In this document: piece after piece, positions 1 through 7,516 of the stretch
Layout: every line of letters starts with the position of its first letter
Numbering within the stretch: position 1 is the first letter of the stretch
DNA from: Jiangella ureilytica
GTDB taxonomy: Bacteria > Actinomycetota > Actinomycetes > Jiangellales > Jiangellaceae
Assembly: GCF_004348545.1 (NCBI RefSeq)
Contig: NZ_SMKL01000021.1
Span: 1 to 64,000 of the forward strand
Direction of reading: 5' to 3'
DNA length: 64,000 nt
The notes under the pieces: model-generated
What the model was told of the DNA's origin: nothing
What the model saw: only the letters and a program-made list of their open reading frames with translations
Database searches by the model: none
Made by a program: the position numbers and the translations under genes

Positions 1-2625
1 GGCGACTACGGTGCGCTGGCCGGCGAACTGGTGGGGTGGGTGGGTGCGGCGCCGCTACGTGAGCGGCTGCGGGCGGCGCACGTGCGGGCGCTGTACGCCG
101 CCGGCCGGCAGGGCGACGCGCTGGCGAGCCTGGCCGAACTGCGTGCGCTGCTGGCCGACGAGCTCGGCGTCGACCCGTCCCCCGCCCTGGCCGAGCTGCA
201 CGCCGCGGTGCTCGCGCACGACCCGGCCCTGATCGGCGACGGCATCCGCTCGGCAACCGCCGCCGTCGCGGAGCGGCCCGGCCACCTGCCGGTGCCGCTG
301 ACGCCGCTGGTCGGCCGGGCCGAGGCGGTCGCCGACGTCGCCGCCCGGCTCGCCGCACACCGGCTGGTCACGCTGACCGGCCCCGGCGGGGTCGGCAAGA
401 CCCGGCTGGCCCTCGAGGCGGCCCGCTCGGCCGCCGGCCACCGCGACGGCGGCTGGCTGGTCGAGCTGGCCGGCCTGCGCGCGAGTGGCCCGGCGGCCGT
501 CGCCGAGGTCATCGCGGGGATCCTCGAGCTGCGCACCGAGGCGGGCCCCGACCCCGTCGCCCGGCTGGCCGGCGCACTGCGGACCCGCGAGCTGCTGCTG
601 GTCCTGGACAACTGCGAGCACCTGGCCGACGTCGCCGACGTCGCCGCCGCGGTCCTGCGCGCCGCTCCGGGCGTGCGCGTCCTCGCCACCAGCCAGGTCC
701 CGCTCGGCCTGCCCGGCGAGGTCGTCGCGCCGGTCGCGCCGCTCGATCCGGCCACCGACGCCGTCGACCTGTTCCTGGCCCGGGCCGGCGCCGCCGCGCC
801 CGGCCGCGAGCTCGACCGCGACACCGTCGCCGAGATCTGCCGCCGCCTCGACGGGCTGCCGCTGGCGCTCGAGCTGGCCGCCACCCGGGTCCGGGCGCTG
901 GGCGAGCGCGAGCTGCTGGCCCGGCTCGACCACCGGTTCGAGCTGCTCGCCGCGGGGCAGCGCGGCGTGCCCGAGCGGCAGCGGACGCTGCGGGCGATGA
1001 TCGACTGGAGCTGGGAGCTGCTCACCGAGCCGGAGCGGACGGTGCTGCGGCGGCTCGCGGTGTCGGCCGACGGGTGCGACCTCGCCGGAGCCGAGGCCGT
1101 CGCGGCCGGCGACGACCTCGCCGCGACCAGTGTCGCCGGCCTCGTCGGCCGGCTCGCCGACCGGTCGCTGGTCACCGTCGTCCCCACCGCCACCGGCCCG
1201 CGCTACCGGCTGCTCGAGTCCGTCGCGGCGTACGCGGGCGAGCGGCTGCGCGCGGCCGGCGAGCTCGGCACCGTCGGGCGGCGGCACCGCGACCACCTGC
1301 TGGCCCTCGCCGCCCGGGCCGACCGCGGGCTGCGCGGGCCCGAACAGCGGCACTGGCTGGACGTGCTCGACGCGGAGTCGGCGAACCTGCGCGCCGTCCT
1401 CGACGACGCCGTGCGCACCGGCGCCGCGGACACCGCGTTGCGGCTGGTCGACGCGCTCGGCTGGTACTGGTTCCTGCGCGGCCGGCTGGGTGAGGGACGG
1501 CGGTCGGCGGCGGCCGCGCTCGCGGTCGAGCCGGCCGGCGGCGACGGCGTCGACGGCGGGCTGCGCGCCCGGGTCGGCGCGTGGGAGGCCGGGTTCGCCG
1601 TCCAGCTCGGCGCGGATCCCGGCCTGGCCGAGTACGCCGAGGCGGCGCTGGCCCGGTTCGCCGGCACCGGCGACGACGCCGGGCTGGCCTGGGCGCGCTG
1701 GTTCCTGAGCCTCGGACTGGTGGGCGTCGGTGACGTGCCGGCGCACGTCCGGCGGGTGGCGGCGGCGCTGACGGCGTTCCGGCGGCTCGGCGACCGGTGG
1801 GGCCAGGCGGCGGCGTTGAGCCTGAGTGCCGACCTCGCCCGCCCGCTCGGGTCCGCCGACGCCGGGCTGCGGTCCGCCGACGAAGCGGCCGCGCTCTTCG
1901 ACGAGCTGGGCGATCGCTGGGGACTGCTGCGGGTCACCGATACGCTGGCCGCCCGCGCGGAGATCGAGGGCGACTACGACCGCGCCGCCGCCCTGCACGA
2001 CCACGGCGTCCGCATCGCCACGGAGCTGGGACTGGCCACGGAGCTCTCCTACCAGCTGGCCGGGCAGGGCCGCGTCGCGCTGCTGCGCGGTGACCACGCG
2101 GCCGCCGACGACCTGCACGAGCGCGCCCGGCAGCTGGCCGCCCGGCACGCGCACCGCCGGGGTGAGCAGTTCGCCGAGGTCGGGCTCGCGCTCTCGGCCC
2201 GGCGGCAGGGCCGGCTCGACGACGCCGAACGGCACCTGCGGACCTGGCTGGACTGGTGCCTCGACGCCGACGGCGACCTCGGTGCCGCCCTCATCCTGGC
2301 CGAGCTGGGCTTCGTCGCCGAGCTGCGCGGCGACGCCGAGGCGGCCCGGGCGCTGCACCTCGACGGCCTGGCCGCGGCCCGGTCGGCCGGCGACCTGCGG
2401 GCCATCGCGCTCGCGCTCGAGGGGCTGGCCGGCGTGCACGCGCTGACCGGTGATGGCGCGGGCGCGGCCGAGCTGCTGGCCGCGGCGGCCGCCGCCCGCG
2501 AGGAGTCCGGGGTGCCGCTGCCGCCGGCCGAGCGCGGCGACGTCGACCGCATCGCCGCCGCGGCGGCCGCGCTCCTGAGCCGAGCCGGCGATGGTCAGGC
2601 GATCCGCCGCCAGAGCTCCGGGTAG
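1..2625 (+). CDS. AfsR/SARP-type regulator, BTAD-NB-ARC-TPR (5' end outside window)
   Basis: The reading frame is open from base 1, so the N-terminus (in this family usually an OmpR-like DNA-binding domain) lies upstream. The first ~70 residues look like the end of a bacterial transcriptional activation domain (ALYAAGRQGDAL, ADELGVDPSPAL). An NTPase follows: Walker A GPGGVGKTR at 379-405 and Walker B LLLVLDNCEHL near 592-624, then a winged-helix-like part (IDWSWELL). The last ~450 residues are Ala/Leu/Arg-rich repeats of TPR type. Known members are STAND-like cytoplasmic transcription activators whose NTPase switches DNA binding. The target here is unknown. Its 3' end overlaps the convergent gene by 31 bp. 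Confidence 0.85.
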   Translation, partial: GDYGALAGELVGWVGAAPLRERLRAAHVRALYAAGRQGDALASLAELRALLADELGVDPSPALAELHAAVLAHDPALIGDGIRSATAAVAERPGHLPVPLTPLVGRAEAVADVAARLAAHRLVTLTGPGGVGKTRLALEAARSAAGHRDGGWLVELAGLRASGPAAVAEVIAGILELRTEAGPDPVARLAGALRTRELLLVLDNCEHLADVADVAAAVLRAAPGVRVLATSQVPLGLPGEVVAPVAPLDPATDAVDLFLARAGAAAPGRELDRDTVAEICRRLDGLPLALELAATRVRALGERELLARLDHRFELLAAGQRGVPERQRTLRAMIDWSWELLTEPERTVLRRLAVSADGCDLAGAEAVAAGDDLAATSVAGLVGRLADRSLVTVVPTATGPRYRLLESVAAYAGERLRAAGELGTVGRRHRDHLLALAARADRGLRGPEQRHWLDVLDAESANLRAVLDDAVRTGAADTALRLVDALGWYWFLRGRLGEGRRSAAAALAVEPAGGDGVDGGLRARVGAWEAGFAVQLGADPGLAEYAEAALARFAGTGDDAGLAWARWFLSLGLVGVGDVPAHVRRVAAALTAFRRLGDRWGQAAALSLSADLARPLGSADAGLRSADEAAALFDELGDRWGLLRVTDTLAARAEIEGDYDRAAALHDHGVRIATELGLATELSYQLAGQGRVALLRGDHAAADDLHERARQLAARHAHRRGEQFAEVGLALSARRQGRLDDAERHLRTWLDWCLDADGDLGAALILAELGFVAELRGDAEAARALHLDGLAAARSAGDLRAIALALEGLAGVHALTGDGAGAAELLAAAAAAREESGVPLPPAERGDVDRIAAAAAALLSRAGDGQAIRRQSSG

Positions 2626-3155
2626 TCGACCACCAGGCCGTCGGCGTCCACCGTCAGGTCGGCGGTGAAGTCGCCGGACGAGTAGCGGTAGAGGCTGTCG
2701 GCCAGCCGGACGTAGCGCTGACTCACCGCCTCGGTGGTCAGGCCGCGGTCCACCTGCACGTAGACGATCCGCAGGTCCGCCGACGCCTCTCCGACCGACA
2801 GGCCCAGGCGGCGGATCGGCAGGGTGTTGGTGAACGGCGTCAGCGCGATGTCGACGTCGACGCAGCCGGCGAGGTCGGCCCGCTCGGCGCCGGCGGCGTC
2901 GTACCAGCGCTGGCCGTCGCGCCGCTCCAGCACCAGGTCGGGCTCACCGTTCGTCGTCAGCGTCAGCCGTCGCACGGACCAGTCCGGGCCGGCCTCGATG
3001 CGGTACGCCACCCGGGTCGGCCGCCCGTCCAGCGCGACGATCACCCCGTCGGCCCGCACCCCGTCGGCGCCGGCCCGCAGCATCAGGTGCTCGGTGGCCG
3101 GCCAGCTCAGCGCCGACCACATCAGCTCGCGTTCCACTCCGTCCCCGGTCATCAT
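2595..3155 (-). CDS. putative glycolipid-binding domain protein
   Basis: 186 residues. The pattern (LMWSALSWPATEHLML, YRIEAGPDWSVRRL, CVDVDIALTPFTNTLPIRRL, ending DYPELWRRIA) matches the putative glycolipid-binding family (PF06475 type), whose biochemical role is poorly known. The start is the first of two ATGs (3155, 3152), just inside a 30-bp divergent gap; the longer frame upstream is a shadow of the CGNR gene. It is transcribed divergently from the CGNR regulator, and the palindrome in the gap suggests shared control. No signal peptide or membrane helix is seen. Confidence 0.72.
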   Translation of the reverse strand: MMTGDGVERELMWSALSWPATEHLMLRAGADGVRADGVIVALDGRPTRVAYRIEAGPDWSVRRLTLTTNGEPDLVLERRDGQRWYDAAGAERADLAGCVDVDIALTPFTNTLPIRRLGLSVGEASADLRIVYVQVDRGLTTEAVSQRYVRLADSLYRYSSGDFTADLTVDADGLVVDYPELWRRIA

Positions 3156-3166
3156 GAGGTCCAGGT

Positions 3167-3192
3167 TAACCACTAAACTAGTTACGTGGTTA
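3167..3192. promoter_or_regulatory. 26-bp palindrome between divergent genes, candidate operator
   Basis: TAACCAC (3167-3173) and GTGGTTA (3186-3192) are perfect inverted arms around an AACTAGTT core (3176-3183) that shares the same centre; 11 of 13 half-site positions pair. It fills almost the whole gap between two start codons and contains the GTG start of the CGNR gene. Autoregulation by the CGNR protein is an inference. Confidence 0.6.
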
Positions 3193-3731
3193 GCGACCAG
3201 GAAGCGCCGGGTGCACTCGAGGACGTGCGCGAGCTGCTGAACAGCTGGCTGATCCCCAACGACACCCGCCGGCCCGACGACCGGTTCGACGCGTGGGCCG
3301 CCGCGCACGCCGTCACCACACCGGCCTACCGCGCCGCCGTCCGCGACCTCCGCGACGACCTGCGTGCCGTCCTGGACGGCCGGGCCGCGGCCGACGCCGT
3401 CGTCAACCGGTGGATCGAGCGGACCGCCACGCACCCGCGGGTCGAGGACGGCGCCGTCCGGTACCGGCACGACGGTGGCCCGGCCGGAGACCTGCTGGTG
3501 ACCGTCGTGACGGCGATCGCCGACGGCCGCTGGGCCCGGCTGAAGACCTGCCCCGACTGCCGCTGGGCGTTCTACGACCACACCCGCAACGGCAGCAAGC
3601 GCTGGTGCCTGATGACCGCCGGCGGGCCGGGCGGCCGGTCATGCGGCAGCATCGCCAAGGTCCGCGCCTACCGCGCGCGTCAGGCCTCGGGCGCCTCGGT
3701 GCCGGGGATGGGCCCGGCCGGCGCCGGATAG
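3186..3731 (+). CDS. CGNR zinc-finger (ABATE) regulator
   Basis: 181 residues. The C-terminal part has the CGNR zinc finger: CPDCRWAFYD, NGSKRWC and a later CG pair (SCGS), giving four Cys for one zinc. The N-terminal half resembles the ABATE ligand-binding-like domain. Members are thought to be stress-related transcription regulators. GTG 3186 is chosen because it begins the family-like sequence; no Shine-Dalgarno is visible and the codon lies inside the palindrome, so the mRNA may be leaderless. The 3' end overlaps the convergent SRPBCC gene by 52 bp. Confidence 0.8.
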   Translation: MVSDQEAPGALEDVRELLNSWLIPNDTRRPDDRFDAWAAAHAVTTPAYRAAVRDLRDDLRAVLDGRAAADAVVNRWIERTATHPRVEDGAVRYRHDGGPAGDLLVTVVTAIADGRWARLKTCPDCRWAFYDHTRNGSKRWCLMTAGGPGGRSCGSIAKVRAYRARQASGASVPGMGPAGAG

Positions 3732-4432
3732 CGCCCGCCCCACCACGCACCCCACCGCCCGGCCAGTTCCGCGTACGCCGCCTCGTCCAGTCCGTACGTG
3801 CTGAGCAGCGCCATCGCGGTCCCGGCCGGCTTCTCGGCGGTCGGCTCCGTGTACGCGACCACCAGCAGCCCGTCGCCCCACGCATCGACGGTGACGCCGA
3901 ACTGGTGCGCCGAGCGGAACCAGACCTCGCCCTTGACGTCCTGCCCGGCGAGCCTCGCCTCGAACGCGCTGCCCGCCGGCTGGACGGCGACGCCGTCGAG
4001 CCCCAGTTCCGGAAGGAGCGGCGGCGCTCCGGCCGTGGTGCCGGCCAGGAAGACGGTGCGACGCGGCGCGCCGGGCTGGCGCTCGAGGAAGAAGCGGAGC
4101 TGCTGGAGGAACGTGGTCCAGCCCTCGGTGATGTCGTCGTAGTAGGCGTCCCATTCGGGGCTGACGCCGCGCGGCGCCCTGGTCAGCGTGACCCGGGTGC
4201 CGTCGCCGTCGGGCTCGAGGACGATGTGGTCGCCCTCCTGGACGCCGAGCGTGCGGGCCCCTTCGTCCTCGACGAAGCTCTGGAAGTAGATGAGGTCGAT
4301 CTCGGCGTCGAGACCGGGGTCGTCCCAGCCGTGCCAGTGCCGGATCTTGTCCTTCTCGCGCAGCGCGCGCCACACCTCGTCGACGGGCGCGGCGACGGTG
4401 ACCCGGATGACGGGCCGGTCCTGCTCGGTCAT
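3680..4432 (-). CDS. SRPBCC / AHSA1-family protein
   Basis: 250 residues. It begins with the usual SRPBCC signature (RVTVAAPVDEVWRALRE) and has the AHSA1-like segment EGWTTFLQQLRFFLE near residue 110, followed by a second START-like half (AGSAFEARLAGQDVKGEVWFR) and a C-terminal WGAWWGG stretch. The fold binds hydrophobic ligands in a deep pocket; the ligand is unknown. The start ATG 4432 overlaps the stop of the ArsR gene by 4 nt (ATGA), so the two are translationally coupled. ArsR-SRPBCC pairs are a common actinobacterial arrangement in which the regulator probably senses what the partner binds. Confidence 0.85.
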   Translation of the reverse strand: MTEQDRPVIRVTVAAPVDEVWRALREKDKIRHWHGWDDPGLDAEIDLIYFQSFVEDEGARTLGVQEGDHIVLEPDGDGTRVTLTRAPRGVSPEWDAYYDDITEGWTTFLQQLRFFLERQPGAPRRTVFLAGTTAGAPPLLPELGLDGVAVQPAGSAFEARLAGQDVKGEVWFRSAHQFGVTVDAWGDGLLVVAYTEPTAEKPAGTAMALLSTYGLDEAAYAELAGRWGAWWGGRYPAPAGPIPGTEAPEA

Positions 4433-5049
4433 GGGATGGTCTCCTCGGTGGTGTCGTCCGTGGGCTCTGTGGCGGCCGGCGCCGGGTAGCCGCCGGCGAC
4501 CAGCCGGTACGGCCTGCCGTCGCCGGTGTCGAAACGGGCGACAGTGCGGCGCACCGCCTCGGTCAGCTCGTCGGTGAAGGCGTGGACGTCGCCGGGCGCG
4601 CCGAAGCGCACCTCGGCCTCGATGGTGAACGTGAGCAGCCGCTTGCCGGACTCGTCGGCCTTGGCCTGCATGCGGGCGACGTCGCGCACGGCGCCGGCCG
4701 CGACGCCGACGAGGTGCTCGGCGGCGTACTGGTCCTGGATCTGGCTGAAGCGGTCCCGGTGGTCGCCGTCGCCGGACATGACCGCGGGGTCGACGACGAG
4801 CGCGCCCGGCTTGGCGCGCAGGATCCGCTCGACGCAGCCGCGCCGCTGGCGTTCCTCGACCAGCTCGACCAGCCCGGCCGCCTCGAGCACGCGCAGGTGG
4901 TAGTTGACCCGCTGCCGCGGCAGCCCGAGCGCCGCCGCCAGCTGAGTGGCCGAGGCCGGCTCGCGCAGCGCCGTCAGCAACTCGCGCCGCGGCGGAGAGA
5001 GCGCGGCGCGCACCTCGGCCGGCTCCTCGAGGTAGGTGATCGCGGCCAT
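4429..5049 (-). CDS. ArsR-family regulator, extended C-terminus
   Basis: 206 residues. The winged helix is at the N-terminus (RRELLTALREPASATQLAAALG, LPRQRVNYHLRVLEAAGLVEL). The long C-terminal half (VARMQAKADESGKRLLTF) is typical of the ArsR group paired with SRPBCC proteins and has no obvious metal-binding Cys set. An ATG at 5061 would add four residues, but a TTGACA/GATGAT promoter places the transcript start at about 5049, so the second ATG (MAAITYLEE) is preferred as a leaderless start. It heads an operon with the SRPBCC gene and probably represses its own promoter. Confidence 0.85.
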   Translation of the reverse strand: MAAITYLEEPAEVRAALSPPRRELLTALREPASATQLAAALGLPRQRVNYHLRVLEAAGLVELVEERQRRGCVERILRAKPGALVVDPAVMSGDGDHRDRFSQIQDQYAAEHLVGVAAGAVRDVARMQAKADESGKRLLTFTIEAEVRFGAPGDVHAFTDELTEAVRRTVARFDTGDGRPYRLVAGGYPAPAATEPTDDTTEETIP

Positions 5050-5056
5050 GCGACCC

Positions 5057-5086
5057 ATCATCGAATTGACAGTTCAATTTGTCAAT
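5057..5086 (-). promoter_or_regulatory. promoter with inverted-repeat operator of the arsR-SRPBCC operon
   Basis: Read on the minus strand, TTGACA (5085-5080) is followed after exactly 17 nt by GATGAT (5062-5057), then 7 nt to ATG 5049. ATTGACA (5065-5071) and TGTCAAT (5080-5086) form a 7-bp perfect inverted repeat over the -35 and spacer, the expected place for an ArsR repressor. Confidence 0.65.
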
Positions 5087-5109
5087 ACGCGGACGCCTCC
5101 CACTCGCAA

Positions 5110-5181
5110 GTCGATGGTGGAGAAAACGTGGAGTCGGCGGCCGATATGTCCGATCGATACCGCGGTCACTCCAAGATCAAC
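5110..5181 (+). repeat. 72-bp dispersed repeat, copy 1
   Basis: It aligns without gaps to 49950-50021 (56 of 72 identical). The right end CTCCAAGATCAAC is perfect in both; in copy 2 the left end is its exact inverse, here it is degraded. It lies between a gene end and the arsR promoter. No ORF inside. Confidence 0.75.
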
Positions 5182-5202
5182 CTGGAGTGGTGGTGGGACG
5201 GG

Positions 5203-5754
5203 TCAGCCGGCGGACAGCGGGGCGCGGTCCGGGACCACCCCGCCGAGGCCGCGCAGCCACTGGTCCGGTGGGTCGGGCCACCAGCGCCCGGAGTGGAGGC
5301 CGGCCAGCAGGTCGCGGACGGCGGCCGCCGACGGCGCGGCCGGCACGACCCGGTTCGGCGAGGCGCCCGCGAGCACGCCGAACCACCAGTGCTTGGCGGT
5401 GTCGCCGAGCCCGTCCGGGTCGAGGACGACGTAGTAGTCCGGCAGCGCGGAGGCCTCGGTGCGCAGTGCGCTCAGCGCGGCCTCGACGGCGACCTCGAGC
5501 GTGCCGGTCGGCGCGGTGCCGTCGAAGAACCCGGCCCACGCGGCGCCGACACCGGCGAGCGGATCGAGATCGTGTACGACGTAGGCGGCGTGCGACTGGG
5601 CGGCCGCCTCGCGGACCCGCCGGCCACCGTCGTCGCCGGCCGCGTGCGGGACCGCCCGCACGTTCGCCAGCCCGTCGAGCGCGGCCACCACCCGGCCCGC
5701 CTGCTCGCCGACGATCACGACCACCGTGCTGTTCGGGCGTCCCACGCCGTCCAT
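5203..5754 (-). CDS. conserved-looking hypothetical protein
   Basis: 183 residues. It begins VVVIVGEQAGRVVAALDGLANVRAV, which looks like a beta-alpha-beta start, and carries YYVVLDPDGLG and KHWWFGVLAGASP in the middle. No catalytic motif, signal peptide or membrane segment is evident and I do not recognise the family. ATG 5754 is chosen because longer frames run into the divergent YCII promoter. Codon use (strong GC3) supports a real gene. It is divergent from the YCII gene across a 31-bp gap. Confidence 0.65.
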   Translation of the reverse strand: MDGVGRPNSTVVVIVGEQAGRVVAALDGLANVRAVPHAAGDDGGRRVREAAAQSHAAYVVHDLDPLAGVGAAWAGFFDGTAPTGTLEVAVEAALSALRTEASALPDYYVVLDPDGLGDTAKHWWFGVLAGASPNRVVPAAPSAAAVRDLLAGLHSGRWWPDPPDQWLRGLGGVVPDRAPLSAG

Positions 5755-5785
5755 AGTAGGAACCCGCGGGCTTAGGCTGCCGCTC

Positions 5786-6145
5786 GTGAAGTACATGATG
5801 CTCATCTACGGGACCGACGAGACGTGGCAGCGGATCTACGACGGCGACAAGGCCGGCGCCGAGCACATGCGCGCCCACCGCGAGCTGACCGAGCAGCTCA
5901 TCGCCTCGGGTGAGTACGTCACCTCGCAAGGACTCACCGTCGAGGCGGCCCGGACCGTGCGGGTGCGCGACGGCGTGCCCGCGGTGACCGACGGGCCGTT
6001 CAGCGAGGCCAAAGAGGTGCTGGCCGGCTTCTACCTGGTCGAGTGCGCGAGCGTGGAGCGGGCGACGGAGATCGCGGCGCTGCTGCCCGAGGCGGCCCTG
6101 GACCTCGTGGAAGTGCGCCGGGTCGTGGACCCCGCCGACATGTAG
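5786..6145 (+). CDS. YCII-related (DGPF) protein
   Basis: 119 residues: KYMMLIYGTDETW at the start, VTDGPFSEAKEVLAGFYLVECAS in the middle and EVRRVV at the end, the standard ferredoxin-like YCII/DGPF layout. Members are small dimeric proteins, often encoded next to ECF sigma factors; the reaction is not established. The GTG start is preceded by TAGGCT (5773-5778) with a 7-nt spacer and no Shine-Dalgarno, so a leaderless mRNA is likely. No sigma factor is adjacent to this copy; another YCII gene at 28688 has one. Confidence 0.88.
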   Translation: MKYMMLIYGTDETWQRIYDGDKAGAEHMRAHRELTEQLIASGEYVTSQGLTVEAARTVRVRDGVPAVTDGPFSEAKEVLAGFYLVECASVERATEIAALLPEAALDLVEVRRVVDPADM

Positions 6146-6271
6146 CCGGACACGGGGTCGTCGGGCCGGGCGCGCCGATGTACGGTCGCGCGCTCCCGCC
6201 GTCCCCGCACCGACTCCTCGGGGAGGCCGTCGGCCCCAGCTCGTCGCCGGTCATGCCCGGCTCCTCGTGTG

Positions 6272-7048
6272 TCACGCGGGTGCCTCCGGATCGAGCCCGA
6301 GTGCCGCACGCCCGCCGTCGACCGGCACCGTCGCGCCGTTGACGAACGAGGCGTCGTCGGAGAGCAGGTGGGCGACCACGGCGGCCACCTCGTCGACCCG
6401 GCCGACGCGCCCGACGGGATGCAGCTGGCGCAGCTGCGCCTCGACCTCGGCGGCCGCTGCCGGCGACAGCCCGGCGAGGTAGGCGTCGTAGCGCTCGGTA
6501 GCGATGGACCCCAGCGCGACCGCGTTGACCCGGACGCCCCGCGCGCCGTACTCGACCGCGAGCGCCCTGGTCAGCCCCTCAACCGCCGCCTTCGCCGTGG
6601 CGTACGGCAGCGACCCCGGCACCGCCCGCTGCGCCTGGTGCGACGACACGTTGACGATGGCCCCGCCCTGACCGTGCGCGAGGAACCGCCGGACCGCGGT
6701 GGTGCAGCCGACGAGCACGGGGTCGAGGTTCAGGGCGATGAGCCGCGACGTCTCGGCGGCGTCGGTGGTGTGGACGGACGCGTCGCGGAACACCGCCGCG
6801 TTGTTGACCCAGCCGGCCAGCGGCGCCGCGGACTCGGCGAGGTCGGCGGCATGCCAGGCGACGCCGGGGTCGGCGGCGCTGCCCGCCACCGCCAGCGCGC
6901 GCAGGCCGGCCGGATGGTCGCGCAGCCAGTGCAGCGCCGTCGGGTCGAGGTCGAGCGCCACCACCGTGGCGCCGGCGCCGAGCAGCCGCTCGACCACGGC
7001 CCGGCCGACCCCGCGGCCGCCGCCCGTGACCACATACGAACGATCCAT
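6272..7048 (-). CDS. short-chain dehydrogenase/reductase (SDR)
   Basis: 258 residues, the classical SDR length. The dinucleotide loop TGGGRGVGR is at 8-16, NNAA at 82-85, catalytic Ser136 in VNVSSHQ, and Tyr149/Lys153 in YATAK; the C-terminus has the usual VNGATVPVDGG. Asp at the end of beta-2 (LDLD) suggests NAD(H) rather than NADP(H), by inference. The substrate cannot be read from the sequence. It ends facing the YCII gene, with 126 bp between them that show no clear signal. Confidence 0.9.
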   Translation of the reverse strand: MDRSYVVTGGGRGVGRAVVERLLGAGATVVALDLDPTALHWLRDHPAGLRALAVAGSAADPGVAWHAADLAESAAPLAGWVNNAAVFRDASVHTTDAAETSRLIALNLDPVLVGCTTAVRRFLAHGQGGAIVNVSSHQAQRAVPGSLPYATAKAAVEGLTRALAVEYGARGVRVNAVALGSIATERYDAYLAGLSPAAAAEVEAQLRQLHPVGRVGRVDEVAAVVAHLLSDDASFVNGATVPVDGGRAALGLDPEAPA

Positions 7049-7079
7049 ACCCCCACCTTGCCACGGGGGTCCGACCGAC

Positions 7080-7508
7080 TCAGGGCGGCGACGGCGGGTG
7101 CAGCAGCACCACCGGGATGACGCGGTCGGTGTTGGACTCGTAGAGCCGATAGCCCTTGTACGCGGCGAGCACGCGCGGCCACCACACCGCGCGCTCGTCC
7201 GGGTCGGCGGTGCGCGCCCTGGCCGGCCAGCGGCGGCCGCGCACCTGCACGATGACGTCGGGGTGCGCGACCAGGTTGGTGTACCACTGCGGGTGCCGGG
7301 GCCGGCCGCCCCACGACGCGATGACGACCAGGTGCTCGTCGTCGCGCAGGTAGAGCAGCGGGACGGTGTGCCGCCGCCCGGTCCGCGCGCCCGTGGTGGT
7401 CAGCAGCAGCATGTCGTTGCGCACCAGCCGCCGGCCGAGCAGCCCTCGGGTCGCCCGGTACAGGGCGATGTGCAGGCGGGACAGCCGGCGGGCGGTCTGG
7501 TCGCGCAC
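7080..7508 (-). CDS. deazaflavin (F420)-dependent nitroreductase-like protein, DDN family
   Basis: 142 residues, the usual length. Family features are LLTTTGARTGRRHTVPLLYL, then WGGRPRHPQWYTNLVAHP and a terminal YKGYRLYESNTDRVIPVVLL. The split-barrel fold uses reduced F420 to reduce quinones or nitro compounds. GTG 7508 has a good AGGAG ribosome site overlapping the stop of the upstream FAD reductase gene (8-bp gap), so the two form an operon. The arrangement suggests a redox pair, but the natural substrate is unknown. Confidence 0.88.
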   Translation of the reverse strand: MRDQTARRLSRLHIALYRATRGLLGRRLVRNDMLLLTTTGARTGRRHTVPLLYLRDDEHLVVIASWGGRPRHPQWYTNLVAHPDVIVQVRGRRWPARARTADPDERAVWWPRVLAAYKGYRLYESNTDRVIPVVLLHPPSPP

Positions 7509-7516
7509 GGCAGCTC

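Noticed and set aside
55-2439. 794-residue minus-strand frame across the AfsR-like gene
   Set aside because: Antisense shadow; the plus strand has clear NB-ARC and TPR motifs, this frame has none.
6146-6271. Hidden gene between YCII and SDR
   Set aside because: Short convergent gap; the open frames there have no start signal or codon bias.
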